DNA of 64,000 bases from Bacteroidota bacterium (GTDB taxonomy: Bacteria; Bacteroidota; Bacteroidia; Bacteroidales; FEN-979). The position numbers and the translations under genes are program-made. Position 1 is the first letter of the stretch, and each line of letters starts with the position of its first letter. The stretch is taken from positions 186,001 to 250,000 of the forward strand of contig JAPLDL010000019.1 of NCBI GenBank assembly GCA_026391735.1, in the 5' to 3' direction. The notes beneath the pieces are model-generated. The model was not told the DNA's origin and ran no database searches. It saw only the letters and a list, made by a program, of their open reading frames with translations. Shown piece by piece: positions 7,792-16,255 of this stretch.

Positions 7792-8463
7792 TTACCAAAC
7801 AAAGGGAATGAGCCTATATTTTGTTTTTAATGAATATTGAATGTAACCCTTCAATTCAGCCTTTAATGTTTTATCCTCCAAATTTGTCCTGGTTATTGCA
7901 ATTATAATTGATAAACAGATTGGAATTAAGCTCCAAAGTGAACCAAAAAGTAATGGGAAACCTACGGATTGAATAATCATTCCCAAATATGCGGGGTGCC
8001 TGACAATTTTATATAATCCGGTATCACAAACAGAATGTTCCCTATCAGCCTGAATGCGGACTGTACTTGAGAAAAACTTATTTTGCTTTTGAGCAATGAG
8101 AAACAGAAGTTGTCCGATAATGGTAAAAATAATTCCGACTAGAATCACGCTCCAATGAAACTCCGGTGACCAATGGAACCGCCCAGAATCAAGACCAGCA
8201 ATGATATTCATGGAGAGTGACGTAATAGATAATAAGCCAAGAAGAATCTTATCCCAATTTTTAGTTCCATCTCCTGGATTTGCCCGTTCCTTTAATAATT
8301 GAGAGTTTATGCGGAAGATCGTGTAGTTTAAGACAAACATAATGAGGCCGATGGTCAAATAAATGAGACCTTGCCAATAATTGATTCGACCAGCACTAAT
8401 AAATATGCATGCAAAAAAGATGAAAGAGCCAATAATATGTTTCAATAAATAATTTGACTTCAC
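7792..8463 (-). CDS. Cassette-borne ICMT/PEMT-like membrane methyltransferase
   Basis: 223-residue integral membrane protein with five to six hydrophobic segments. The C-terminal half carries the pattern of the isoprenylcysteine carboxyl methyltransferase / phospholipid methyltransferase superfamily: GLYKIVRHPAYLGMI near residues 150-165, then LEDKTLKAELKGYIQY and RLIPFVW at the end. In characterised relatives these residues bind S-adenosylmethionine at the membrane face. The substrate here is unknown, as for most bacterial members. It is the only gene of cassette 7631-8517; its start is 49 nt from the attC F core, and its stop is 37 nt before attC E. Confidence 0.8.
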   Translation of the reverse strand: MKSNYLLKHIIGSFIFFACIFISAGRINYWQGLIYLTIGLIMFVLNYTIFRINSQLLKERANPGDGTKNWDKILLGLLSITSLSMNIIAGLDSGRFHWSPEFHWSVILVGIIFTIIGQLLFLIAQKQNKFFSSTVRIQADREHSVCDTGLYKIVRHPAYLGMIIQSVGFPLLFGSLWSLIPICLSIIIAITRTNLEDKTLKAELKGYIQYSLKTKYRLIPFVW

Positions 8464-8511
8464 GATCTGATCTTTTTTAATCGATAAATGATTCTGATTT
8501 CATTGCATAGT

Positions 8512-8572
8512 TACTAACGCCAGTCCATCTAAAAACCTCCTGGTCGTTTCGGTTAATCAAGTAAAGTTACAA
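8512..8572 (-). other. attC site F (61 bp, short and degenerate), upstream end of the array
   Basis: Minus-strand outer core TTGTAAC (8566-8572), 8-nt spacer, inner arms ATTAACC and GGTTTTT (5 of 7 paired), 12-nt spacer, closing core GTTAGTA (8512-8518). Core spacing matches the other sites, but the arms are weaker and the loop is short. It could instead be a degraded attI-like insertion point. No cassette start matching its outer arm was found upstream. Confidence 0.55.
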
Positions 8573-8587
8573 CTATTCAGAGAAATA

Positions 8588-8920
8588 TCATTTTATGGCC
8601 CCGGCCCCGGGAAAGCCTGTAGAGATCTTCCTGATCACCGGGGGATGGCAATAACCGCTTATGGCAAATTGCCAGGCTCCCTGGTTTTTAAACTTTCGGG
8701 CAAGTTTTGCATACCAGCTGTTGATCTCGGGATCGGAAGTGGCTATGTTTGCGTATTCCTTAGACTCTTCCTAGCGGTTTTTATGCTCCTGCTGAAGCTC
8801 AGAAAGCTTGCGGTTCGAAACTATGGGGTTTCTACGGATGTTCCCGTCACTGGCATGTACCGTTTCTCCAATCGTACCGGATAAGAAACCAAAAACGCTG
8901 TGGGGCTGCTGTTTTGCCAT
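8588..8920 (-). pseudogene. Small gene broken by an in-frame TAG
   Basis: A continuous frame of 110 codons runs from ATG 8920 to TGA 8588, interrupted only by a TAG at codon 50 (8771-8773). The part before the stop starts MAKQQPHSVFGFLSG. The part after it (YANIATSDPEINSWYAKLAR ... QFAISGYCHPPVI) keeps protein-like composition and resembles the middle of a Bacteroidota family of small hypothetical proteins whose longer C-terminal domain is absent here. I read it as a decaying, truncated gene. It starts 12 nt after the nhaA stop and ends 16 nt before attC F. Readthrough is possible but nothing supports it. Confidence 0.6.
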
Positions 8921-8932
8921 AGGTGCGAAACT

Positions 8933-10084
8933 TTATCTGATGAACTTCTTTTTGCCGAGAAAATATAATACCCCCATTCCGCAAAGTGCCGAAAGTGTTG
9001 ATCCGGCAAGAATGGAAAGTTTTGAGATGTCAAGAACTGCTGGGTCTCGGTATGATAACCCTGCTATGAAAATCGACATAGTGAACCCTATCCCGGCCAG
9101 CAAGCCGGTGCCGCTAAGCTGCTTCCAGCTTGTGCCTTTGGGCAGGGAAGAGATTTTCAATTTAACACCGATCCATGAAAAGAGAATGATCCCAAGTGGT
9201 TTTCCTGCAACTAAGCCGAGAATGATCCCGGCAGTGAGCCCGCTAAAGACACGGGTGGGATCGAATTGAAGCGGGATGGCGGTGTTTGCAAGGGCAAAAA
9301 GTGGAAGGATCCAGTAGTTCACAGGCCTGTTAAGGTTTAATTCAAGTTTATGGGCTATGTCTCCGGGAATGAACATTGCCGCAACTACTCCAGCTATCGT
9401 GGGATGAACACCTGATTTAAGAATAAAATACCATAATCCCAGGGCCGGAATTATGTAAAATACAAGGTATTTGACTTTAAACCGGTTTAATAGGAACAAA
9501 GCGATAATGAAAAAGAAAGCATACAACAACATGCTAAGATGCAAGGTATTGGTGTAAAAGGTGGCTATGATCACAATAGCTCCCAGGTCGTCAATAATTG
9601 CCAATGCAGTCAGAAAGATTTTCAATGATATTGGAGCCCGCTTCCCTAGTAGCGACAAGATCCCGAGTGAAAAAGCAATATCGGTTGCCGTAGGAATAGC
9701 CCATCCCTGCAGGTGTTCCTTTGATCCTGAATTGAAGAGGAAGAATATCATGGCAGGGAAGAGCATGCCTCCGAAAGCAGCAAGAACGGGCAGTATAGCC
9801 TTTTCTTTAACAGCAAGCTCCCCGAACCTGAGCTCCCGTTTTATTTCCAATCCGATGAGAAAAAAAAACACGGCCATCAACCCGTCATTTATCCAATGAA
9901 GAATGCTTTCATGAAGGAAATCAAAACCTACTTCAATATGCCAGATGCTTAGATAGGAAGCAGCCCTGGCCGAATTGCTGAGGGTCAGTGAAAGTACCGT
10001 TGCAAGGATCAGCAGAAGTCCTGCAAGTTTGCCGCTGTCGGCAAGGTCTTTGATGGGATCGGTGAGAATGTTTTTTACGTTCAT
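8933..10084 (-). CDS. nhaA: Na+/H+ antiporter NhaA
   Basis: 383-residue inner-membrane antiporter that exchanges cytoplasmic Na+ (or Li+) for external protons, supporting pH and salt homeostasis. About eleven hydrophobic segments are visible. The paired aspartates of the ion site are at about residues 165-166 (TALAIIDDLGAIVII), and a further conserved Asp is near 135 (IPTATDIAFSLG). Length is normal for the family. A strong AGGAGG ribosome site precedes the ATG at 10084. The gene begins 1 nt after the stop of the phosphoesterase gene upstream, so the two are probably co-transcribed. Confidence 0.95.
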   Translation of the reverse strand: MNVKNILTDPIKDLADSGKLAGLLLILATVLSLTLSNSARAASYLSIWHIEVGFDFLHESILHWINDGLMAVFFFLIGLEIKRELRFGELAVKEKAILPVLAAFGGMLFPAMIFFLFNSGSKEHLQGWAIPTATDIAFSLGILSLLGKRAPISLKIFLTALAIIDDLGAIVIIATFYTNTLHLSMLLYAFFFIIALFLLNRFKVKYLVFYIIPALGLWYFILKSGVHPTIAGVVAAMFIPGDIAHKLELNLNRPVNYWILPLFALANTAIPLQFDPTRVFSGLTAGIILGLVAGKPLGIILFSWIGVKLKISSLPKGTSWKQLSGTGLLAGIGFTMSIFIAGLSYRDPAVLDISKLSILAGSTLSALCGMGVLYFLGKKKFIR

Positions 10085-10085
10085 T

Positions 10086-12512
10086 TCAATCCTCCTCCCC
10101 GGCTGAAGGTTTGATAAAAGCCGACCTTACCGGGCCGGGATAGGGTATGGAAGCCCCCTTAACCGCAAACCAAAGTACTTTGTTCAAAAGGTCTTCCGGG
10201 GCCCGGTCTTCCTTACTGAAATCAAATTCATCGCTCATTTTCTGCCATTGATTGATGGCAATATTCTTTTCTCCAAGGTCGGTAAAAGGACCGAGAATTT
10301 TTGCGGCATAGGGCAAGGGGTTGTTCATGAAACAGCGGTACAACGGTGTTGCTGCAGCATCATATTGGCTCATCGGAGGGAGGCCAAGGATAAGCTCTAT
10401 GGTCCGTAGTACAGAGGTCGTTGAATATGGTGTATGGTCAATGAAACTGCGTTTCACGCATCCTCCTGCAATATAAACCGGACTGCGGTGCGCATCCACA
10501 TGGTCGGGACCGTTCTGGGCGTCGTCCTCCAGGATGAAAATCACACATTCATTCCAGATCGGCGATATTGCGAGGTGTTCAACCAACTTCCCCACAGCAA
10601 GGTCATTATCCGCCACCTGTGCAAAAGGGCTTGGCTTTCCAGCCCTCAATCCCTGGGTGTGATCGTTGATCAGCCTGATGGTGCTTAACTGGGGAACACG
10701 GCCTGCAAGAAGCAGTGAATCGAAATCCCTTTTCCATTGCATGAACCTGATAGTGTCCATCACATCCTGGTCCCAACTGGTGAAATACCTGCAGAAATGG
10801 TCCTTCAGGACGGGGATGTTGGGTTTGTAATCATCGGCAAACTCACCATAGGTGCGGTAAGTGACTCCCGCCCTGGCGCAGAAATCCCAGATGAAACCGT
10901 CCTTATTATTAGCGATCTTACGATTGCCCTCGGCATCGTAATCGCCTCCCCTTCCGCCGTAGCTGCTGGGCCAGGTTTTTTCAAGGTAGTCGGTCGCATA
11001 GGCTCCCATACTCCAGTTGTGTCCATCGGCACTGACTTCCCCGTCCACATAAAAATTATCTAGTAAAACGAAGTCCCTGGCCAGCTTGTGAAGGTTGGGC
11101 GTGATTTTCTCCCCAAACAGTACAAGTGAAGTGTCGCCGTTCCCTTCGGGCATATCCCCCAGTACCTGGTCATAAGTGCGGTTCTCCTTGATCACGTAAA
11201 ACACGTATTTAATGGCTGAGACTGCGGATGGCATTCCGGGTAAGGCCGTCCCCCTGGCTTCGGGCGTTAAGCTTACTTTTTCGGGTTTGTATGGTGTGTT
11301 CCTGAAAACCATGGCCGAATAATCTCCAAGGGTTTTTGCATCCGGTTCCGGGACGATACTCATAGTCCCTCTGAATAATCCTCCGATATACTGCACTTTC
11401 TGAGGTTTATTGCTATCACACTTTCGGGAGATCACTTTCTGAGATTTTTCAACAGGGTTTGGGCCGTAAGGATTCGGCAGGGAGGTAAATCCTTTTCCGT
11501 TTGATATCCAAAGCTGTTTGTTCACAACACGAACACAGGTGGGATACCAGCCCGTGGGGATAAATCCTTTGCTGAAGCTCTTCCCCGGCTTAGCAACATC
11601 GAACACTGCCAGGCAGTTATTATCAGCATTGGCAATGTAAAGGGTTTTACTGTCGGCGCTCAGGGCCACGCTGTTGGTAGTGCTTCCGGCAGGTGAACCC
11701 GGGAACAGAGCCGAATTCAGTGTTTCAATGACTTTCCCTGTTTTCAGGTCGATACATGATACAGAATTATCGTTGGCATTGGCAACATAAATGAAATTGC
11801 CGTTTTTATGCAGGCAGATGTCGTTCGGGTTGCTGCCGACATTCACCTGATTTGTGAATTGCCTGGCCTCTGTATCGAAAATCAGCAACTTCCCGCAACC
11901 CCAGCAACTTATATACAGGTTTCGCCTGTCGGCGGATAACGTGCAGGTGTAACCTTCCCCTTCAAGGCTGAACCTGGCTGGAGGCAGCTTCTTTTCCAGG
12001 TCGAGGATATACAGGGAATTATTCTCTTTTGTTACAACATATAACAGCTGCTTTTTCTCATCCAGCGCAATTCCGGCAGGGGATATTTTCTCCGGCCAGG
12101 GTTTTCCGAGCACAAGACTGTCGTCAATCGCCATCTTGTTGTTTTTAACAGAATACTTCAGGATGACGTTTCGGTTCCCACCCGATGCATATAAGCTCTT
12201 TTCATCTTTTGTAAACGCCAGTCCAAGCCAGGCTGCTTTCATGATAATCGTATCAAGGATCCTGCGTTTAATGGCATCAATGAGATATACAGACTGATCG
12301 CTTTGTCCGTTATTGGTTACAGCCAGCAACTTTCCAGAGGCGGATACCGCGATATTAAGGGGAAGATCACCTAACTGCAGGCTTTCACCTGTGCGGCTTA
12401 TTCCCCATCCGTTCGGGAGCGCGATGTGGCTGGCATCAGAATTGATCTGGCCGTATGACTGCATAAATACCAGGGTCATCAGGAATGAGGAGAACATTCG
12501 GAAAAGTTTCAT
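10086..12512 (-). CDS. Exported YVTN beta-propeller / phosphoesterase fusion
   Basis: 808-residue exported protein. After a signal peptide (MKLFRMFSSFLMTLVFMQSYG), residues about 30-340 form a YVTN/YncE-like beta-propeller (KLLAVTNNGQSDQSVYLID, NFIYVANANDNSVSCIDLKTG). Residues about 420-770 belong to the phosphoesterase/alkaline-phosphatase-like superfamily (PF04185 type): VIKENRTYDQVLGDMPEG, DNFYVDGEVSADGHNW, FILEDDAQNGPDHVDAHRSP. The substrate is not predictable. The frame can be extended to a TTG at 12539, but that codon lies inside a TATTTTTG -7 box, so the ATG at 12512 is the start. Followed after 1 nt by nhaA. Confidence 0.85.
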   Translation of the reverse strand: MKLFRMFSSFLMTLVFMQSYGQINSDASHIALPNGWGISRTGESLQLGDLPLNIAVSASGKLLAVTNNGQSDQSVYLIDAIKRRILDTIIMKAAWLGLAFTKDEKSLYASGGNRNVILKYSVKNNKMAIDDSLVLGKPWPEKISPAGIALDEKKQLLYVVTKENNSLYILDLEKKLPPARFSLEGEGYTCTLSADRRNLYISCWGCGKLLIFDTEARQFTNQVNVGSNPNDICLHKNGNFIYVANANDNSVSCIDLKTGKVIETLNSALFPGSPAGSTTNSVALSADSKTLYIANADNNCLAVFDVAKPGKSFSKGFIPTGWYPTCVRVVNKQLWISNGKGFTSLPNPYGPNPVEKSQKVISRKCDSNKPQKVQYIGGLFRGTMSIVPEPDAKTLGDYSAMVFRNTPYKPEKVSLTPEARGTALPGMPSAVSAIKYVFYVIKENRTYDQVLGDMPEGNGDTSLVLFGEKITPNLHKLARDFVLLDNFYVDGEVSADGHNWSMGAYATDYLEKTWPSSYGGRGGDYDAEGNRKIANNKDGFIWDFCARAGVTYRTYGEFADDYKPNIPVLKDHFCRYFTSWDQDVMDTIRFMQWKRDFDSLLLAGRVPQLSTIRLINDHTQGLRAGKPSPFAQVADNDLAVGKLVEHLAISPIWNECVIFILEDDAQNGPDHVDAHRSPVYIAGGCVKRSFIDHTPYSTTSVLRTIELILGLPPMSQYDAAATPLYRCFMNNPLPYAAKILGPFTDLGEKNIAINQWQKMSDEFDFSKEDRAPEDLLNKVLWFAVKGASIPYPGPVRSAFIKPSAGEED

Positions 12513-12536
12513 CTGCCGGGAACCATTTTGAATGAT

Positions 12537-12544
12537 CAAAAATA
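12537..12544 (-). promoter_or_regulatory. Promoter -7 box for the phosphoesterase-nhaA operon
   Basis: Minus-strand TATTTTTG fits the Bacteroidota -7 consensus TAnnTTTG. It lies 24 nt upstream of the ATG at 12512 and overlaps the alternative TTG start at 12539, which it rules out. No clear -33 element was picked. Confidence 0.5.
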
Positions 12545-12603
12545 CAATTTTTGAGGAGAAAAATGATCTGGTTTTGTTGTGTGATCAATTCCCTGCATTT
12601 TAG

Positions 12604-12611
12604 TATCTTTG
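12604..12611 (+). promoter_or_regulatory. Promoter -7 box for guaB
   Basis: TATCTTTG fits TAnnTTTG and lies 19 nt before the ATG at 12631. TTG at 12577-12579 could be the -33 element, though the 24-nt spacing is slightly long. Confidence 0.5.
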
Positions 12612-12630
12612 CACTTTTATTTTGCGGCCT

Positions 12631-14097
12631 ATGTTGACAGATTCAAATAAATTCCTGGGAGAAGGTTTGACCTACGATGACGTGCTCCTCATCCCTGCTT
12701 ATTCGGAGGTTCTCCCGAGGGAGGTTGACATATCAACTTCCTTATCAAAAAATATCCGTCTGAATATACCGATTGTATCTGCCGCCATGGACACAGTAAC
12801 CGAGTCGGGAATGGCTATTGCCATGGCACAGGAAGGTGGAATCGGAGTTCTTCATAAGAATATGTCGATAGAAGCCCAGGCGCTGCAGGTTCGTAAGGTG
12901 AAAAGGGCAGAGAACGGGATGATTCTTGACCCGGTGACTTTGCATGCATCGGCCCTGGTAGGAGATGCCCTGGCTATGATGAAGGAGCATTCAATAGGGG
13001 GTATCCCTGTTGTGAACGACCGGGAAGAGCTGGTTGGGATCGTAACAAACCGTGATCTGCGGTTTGAGCGTGATATGGCCCGGCCCGTTACCGAAGTGAT
13101 GACGCACAAGGTGATCACAATCAGCGAATTCATGAATTTTGAAAAGGCTGAACAGATTCTCCAGGAATATAAGATTGAAAAACTTCCCGTCATCGATAAG
13201 AACAACAGGCTTGTCGGCCTGATTACTTATAAAGATATAATCAAGATCAAAGCCAGGCCGAATGCCTGCAAAGATACTCTCGGGCGGCTGCGCGTCGCCG
13301 CCGCCGTAGGTATTGCTGCCGACACACTCGAACGCGCAGCCGCCCTCGTCAAGGAAGGCGTTGACGCCATCGTGATCGATACCGCACATGCCCATACCAA
13401 CCGGGTCATCGAAATGGCAAAGCGTATCAAAGCCGCCTACCCTGCAATCGATATGGTCGTCGGTAACATAGGTACCGGCGAAGCCGCTATAGCCCTTGCA
13501 AAAGCAGGAGCCGACGCAGTCAAAGTCGGCATTGGTCCGGGTTCCATCTGTACAACCAGGATTATCGCCGGCATCGGGATACCCCAGCTTACCGCCATTT
13601 ACCAGGTAGCAAAAGCCCTCAAAGGAACAGGCATCCCCGCGATCGCCGACGGCGGCATCAGGTATACCGGCGATATCGTCAAAGCACTCGCCGCCGGCGC
13701 CTCTTCCATTATGGCCGGCTCACTCTTCGCCGGTGTTGATGAATCACCCGGAGAAACAATCATTTATGAAGGCCGTAAATTCAAGACATACCGGGGAATG
13801 GGCTCTCTCGAAGCCATGCAGCACGGCTCCAGGGACCGCTATTTTCAGGATATGGAAGACGATATAAAAAAACTGGTCCCCGAAGGTATCGTTGGAAGGG
13901 TGCCCTATAAAGGCTCCCTCAGTGAAGTGATCTACCAGATGACCGGAGGACTCCGCTCAGGAATGGGTTACACCGGCTCGGCCAATATCGATGCACTGCA
14001 AACAGCCAGTTTCATCAAGATCACCTCCGCCGGAGTGACCGAAAGCCACCCCCACGACGTCACTATCATCAGCGAAGCACCAAATTACAGCCGTTAA
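12631..14097 (+). CDS. guaB: IMP dehydrogenase
   Basis: 488-residue cytoplasmic enzyme that oxidises IMP to XMP with NAD+, the committed step of GTP synthesis. The TIM-barrel catalytic domain is split by two CBS domains (about residues 90-205; [34 protein letters not shown]). The catalytic loop [11 protein letters not shown] carries the active-site Cys at about residue 300, and the flap region has [10 protein letters not shown]. The ATG at 12631 is chosen over a TTG at 12622 because it lies at a better distance from the -7 box. Three periplasmic-folding genes follow; the first starts 45 nt downstream. Confidence 0.97.
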   Translation: MLTDSNKFLGEGLTYDDVLLIPAYSEVLPREVDISTSLSKNIRLNIPIVSAAMDTVTESGMAIAMAQEGGIGVLHKNMSIEAQALQVRKVKRAENGMILDPVTLHASALVGDALAMMKEHSIGGIPVVNDREELVGIVTNRDLRFERDMARPVTEVMTHKVITISEFMNFEKAEQILQEYKIEKLPVIDKNNRLVGLITYKDIIKIKARPNACKDTLGRLRVAAAVGIAADTLERAAALVKEGVDAIVIDTAHAHTNRVIEMAKRIKAAYPAIDMVVGNIGTGEAAIALAKAGADAVKVGIGPGSICTTRIIAGIGIPQLTAIYQVAKALKGTGIPAIADGGIRYTGDIVKALAAGASSIMAGSLFAGVDESPGETIIYEGRKFKTYRGMGSLEAMQHGSRDRYFQDMEDDIKKLVPEGIVGRVPYKGSLSEVIYQMTGGLRSGMGYTGSANIDALQTASFIKITSAGVTESHPHDVTIISEAPNYSR

Positions 14098-14142
14098 TAA
14101 TGTTTTCAGAAATTATACGTTAGTATAAACGATAAATTAAAT

Positions 14143-16242
14143 ATGAATACTATGAGCTTGAAATTATCTGGATTACTACTATTTCTCGTTTTGGTTTTTC
14201 CAACAGCTGCCCAGGTTGATAATAACACTTCCCTGATGACCATTGCAGGGAAATCCGTCACCGTAGGAGAATTCATGTCAATATACCAGAAAAATAATGT
14301 CAAAGGCGAAGCCATTGATAAAAAATCAATGGACGAATACCTCGAACTTTTTATAAATTTTAAACTCAAAGTCCTCCAGGCTGAACAGCTCGGCCTCGAT
14401 ACAGTGCAATCATTCATCAAGGAACTTGAAGGTTACCGCGAACAACTTGCCAAACCCTATTTTACCGACGAGGCAACCATGAACCGCCTGATACAGGAAG
14501 CTTATGATCGTAAAAAACTAGACCTCAGAGCAAGCCATATCTATTTCAGAATCAAACCTGACGCTACTCCCCAGGATACCCTGAACGCCTATAACAAAGC
14601 GATGATGGCCCATGACAAAATCCTTAAAGGAGAACGCTTCGAAAACGTGGTCATGGAATTCTCAGAAGATCCATCGGCTAAAGACCGTGAAGCCACCCCC
14701 CAGCACCCGTTCATGAAAGGAAACCGGGGAGACCTTGGCTATTTTTCCGTATTTGACATGGTATACCCGTTTGAAACCGCTGCTTACACCACCCAGGTCG
14801 GCCAGATATCCGAACCAATACGTACCGACTACGGTTTCCATGTCATCAAAGTTACCGATAGAGTTACAGCCCTGGGCGACTTCGTCGTGGCTCACCTCTT
14901 TCTTGGTATCCCTAAAGGCGCAAGCCCGGCCGACTCTGCCAGGGTGAAAGCAAAGATCGATTCTCTCTATTCCCTGCTTAAAGCCGGGGCAAAATTCGAA
15001 GACCTGGTCAAAACAAATTCCGAAGACAAAGGTTCATCGGCCAAAGGCGGCGTCCTGCCCAAACGCGGTGTCAACCGGCTTATGCCTGAATTCATTGCTG
15101 CTATTTCCAAAATCCAGAACGTTGGAGACTTCTCTGAACCGGTCATTACTCCGGGATATGGCTGGCATATCGTAAAACTGATCGAACGAAAACCAATAGG
15201 CACCTACGATGAAGAAAAAGCCGATTTGAAACAAAGGATCATTAAGGACAGCCGTTCACAACAGATCAACAATGCCGTCGTCACCCGCATCAAGACCGAA
15301 TACGGATTTACCGAAAACCTGAAAGCCAGAGATGAATTTTATACCCTGGTTACCGACAGCATTTTCAATGGCAAATGGGATCCCTCACTGGCGCTTGAGA
15401 AGCATCAGCAACTTTTTAAAATCGGTAATTCCACCTATACTCAACGGGAATTTGCCCAGTACCTTGCCGAAAAACAGAAAAAAGGAGATAAGAAAGATAT
15501 ACGCTTCTTTATTGATGCCATGTATGAAGAATTTGTAAGCGAAAGTGTCATTCGATATGAAGATGGATTTCTGGAAGTGAAATATCCCGACTTCAGGGCC
15601 CTGATGAAAGAATATCGTGACGGGATACTCCTGTTTGACCTTACCGACCAGAAAGTATGGACCAAAGCGATAAAAGATACAGCCGGGCTCCAGGAATTTT
15701 ATCAGAAAAACAAGTTCAACTATATGTGGGGACAACGAGTTGAAGCCAGCATCTTTACTCTTAAAAACCCGGCTCTTGCCCAGAAAGTGAAGAATTTTAT
15801 TAAAAGCGGACTGAAAGATGAAGATATCCTGAAAGAAATGAATTCTGATACCTCAAAGGTGCTCACAATCGAATCTGGGAAATTCTCGAAGAAAGACAAC
15901 CACTTCATTGATACCGTACCCTGGATCGTTGGAATCTCAAAAGAAATCAGGCTGGCAAATCAGGATCAGGCAAAAACATCCACCCAGTCAATGACTTTTC
16001 TTGCCGACCCGTTCAGCGGAAAGATGACCCCCACCACGAATGCAGAGGATGGGAAAATAAAAGAAGGAATCGTGTTCGTTAATATCAAACGTATCATCAA
16101 ACCTGAACCCAAATCATTGAATGAAGCAAGAGGACTTATCACAGCCGATTACCAGAATTACCTGGAAAAGGATTGGATCCGTTACCTCAGGGCAAAATAC
16201 CCGGTCGTGGTGAACCGGGAAGTTCTTGCAAAAATTAAATAA
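14143..16242 (+). CDS. Periplasmic PpiC/SurA-type peptidyl-prolyl isomerase
   Basis: 699-residue exported folding factor. Signal peptide at residues 1-26 (LLLFLVLVFPTAAQ). A SurA-like N-terminal helical part is followed by two parvulin domains at about 125-235 (LRASHIYFRIKPDA ... GDLGYFSVFDMVYPFE ... PIRTDYGFHVIKV) and 240-355 (VAHLFLGIPKGAS ... GGVLPKRGVNRLMPEF ... PGYGWHIVKLIERK). A long C-terminal part without a known domain follows. It presumably assists outer-membrane protein folding in the periplasm. A second Met at codon 4 could also be the start. First of three genes of related role (14143-18489). Confidence 0.88.
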   Translation: MNTMSLKLSGLLLFLVLVFPTAAQVDNNTSLMTIAGKSVTVGEFMSIYQKNNVKGEAIDKKSMDEYLELFINFKLKVLQAEQLGLDTVQSFIKELEGYREQLAKPYFTDEATMNRLIQEAYDRKKLDLRASHIYFRIKPDATPQDTLNAYNKAMMAHDKILKGERFENVVMEFSEDPSAKDREATPQHPFMKGNRGDLGYFSVFDMVYPFETAAYTTQVGQISEPIRTDYGFHVIKVTDRVTALGDFVVAHLFLGIPKGASPADSARVKAKIDSLYSLLKAGAKFEDLVKTNSEDKGSSAKGGVLPKRGVNRLMPEFIAAISKIQNVGDFSEPVITPGYGWHIVKLIERKPIGTYDEEKADLKQRIIKDSRSQQINNAVVTRIKTEYGFTENLKARDEFYTLVTDSIFNGKWDPSLALEKHQQLFKIGNSTYTQREFAQYLAEKQKKGDKKDIRFFIDAMYEEFVSESVIRYEDGFLEVKYPDFRALMKEYRDGILLFDLTDQKVWTKAIKDTAGLQEFYQKNKFNYMWGQRVEASIFTLKNPALAQKVKNFIKSGLKDEDILKEMNSDTSKVLTIESGKFSKKDNHFIDTVPWIVGISKEIRLANQDQAKTSTQSMTFLADPFSGKMTPTTNAEDGKIKEGIVFVNIKRIIKPEPKSLNEARGLITADYQNYLEKDWIRYLRAKYPVVVNREVLAKIK

Positions 16243-16255
16243 CCAATCCCTGACC

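Larger units (their letters stand above)
3994..8572 (-). mobile_element. Integron cassette array without integrase (CALIN-like), six attC sites, five cassettes
   Basis: Six imperfect palindromes of 61-131 bp separate short minus-strand genes. Read on the minus strand, each has an outer core NNNTAAC (YNNTAAC in five of six), exactly 8 nt, an inner arm (AACCGCA or variant), a variable middle, a complementary inner arm (TGCGGTT or variant), 9-12 nt, and a closing core GTTANNN. Cassettes by the G/TT cut are 4000-4941, 4942-6466, 6467-7094, 7095-7630 and 7631-8517. The bases starting each cassette pair with the outer arm of that same cassette's attC: 10/10 for three, 9/10 and 8/10 for the others. 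All genes share one orientation. No tyrosine recombinase is encoded in the window, so the array is an integrase-less cluster, a distal fragment, or is mobilised in trans. Confidence 0.85.

Noticed and set aside
3994-8572. The intergenic palindromes as simple rho-independent terminators
   Set aside because: They are 61-131 bp, have no T-tracts, share conserved inner arms and pair with the starts of their own cassettes, none of which is expected of terminators.
8588-8920. Recoded TAG (for example pyrrolysine or suppression) in the small gene
   Set aside because: No stem-loop, no pylT/pylS context and no intact extended C-terminus were seen; a simple point mutation explains the stop.
8645-9269. 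Two overlapping plus-strand frames opposite nhaA and the pseudogene
   Set aside because: They have low-complexity, shadow-like protein sequence and no ribosome sites; the coding signal is on the minus strand.
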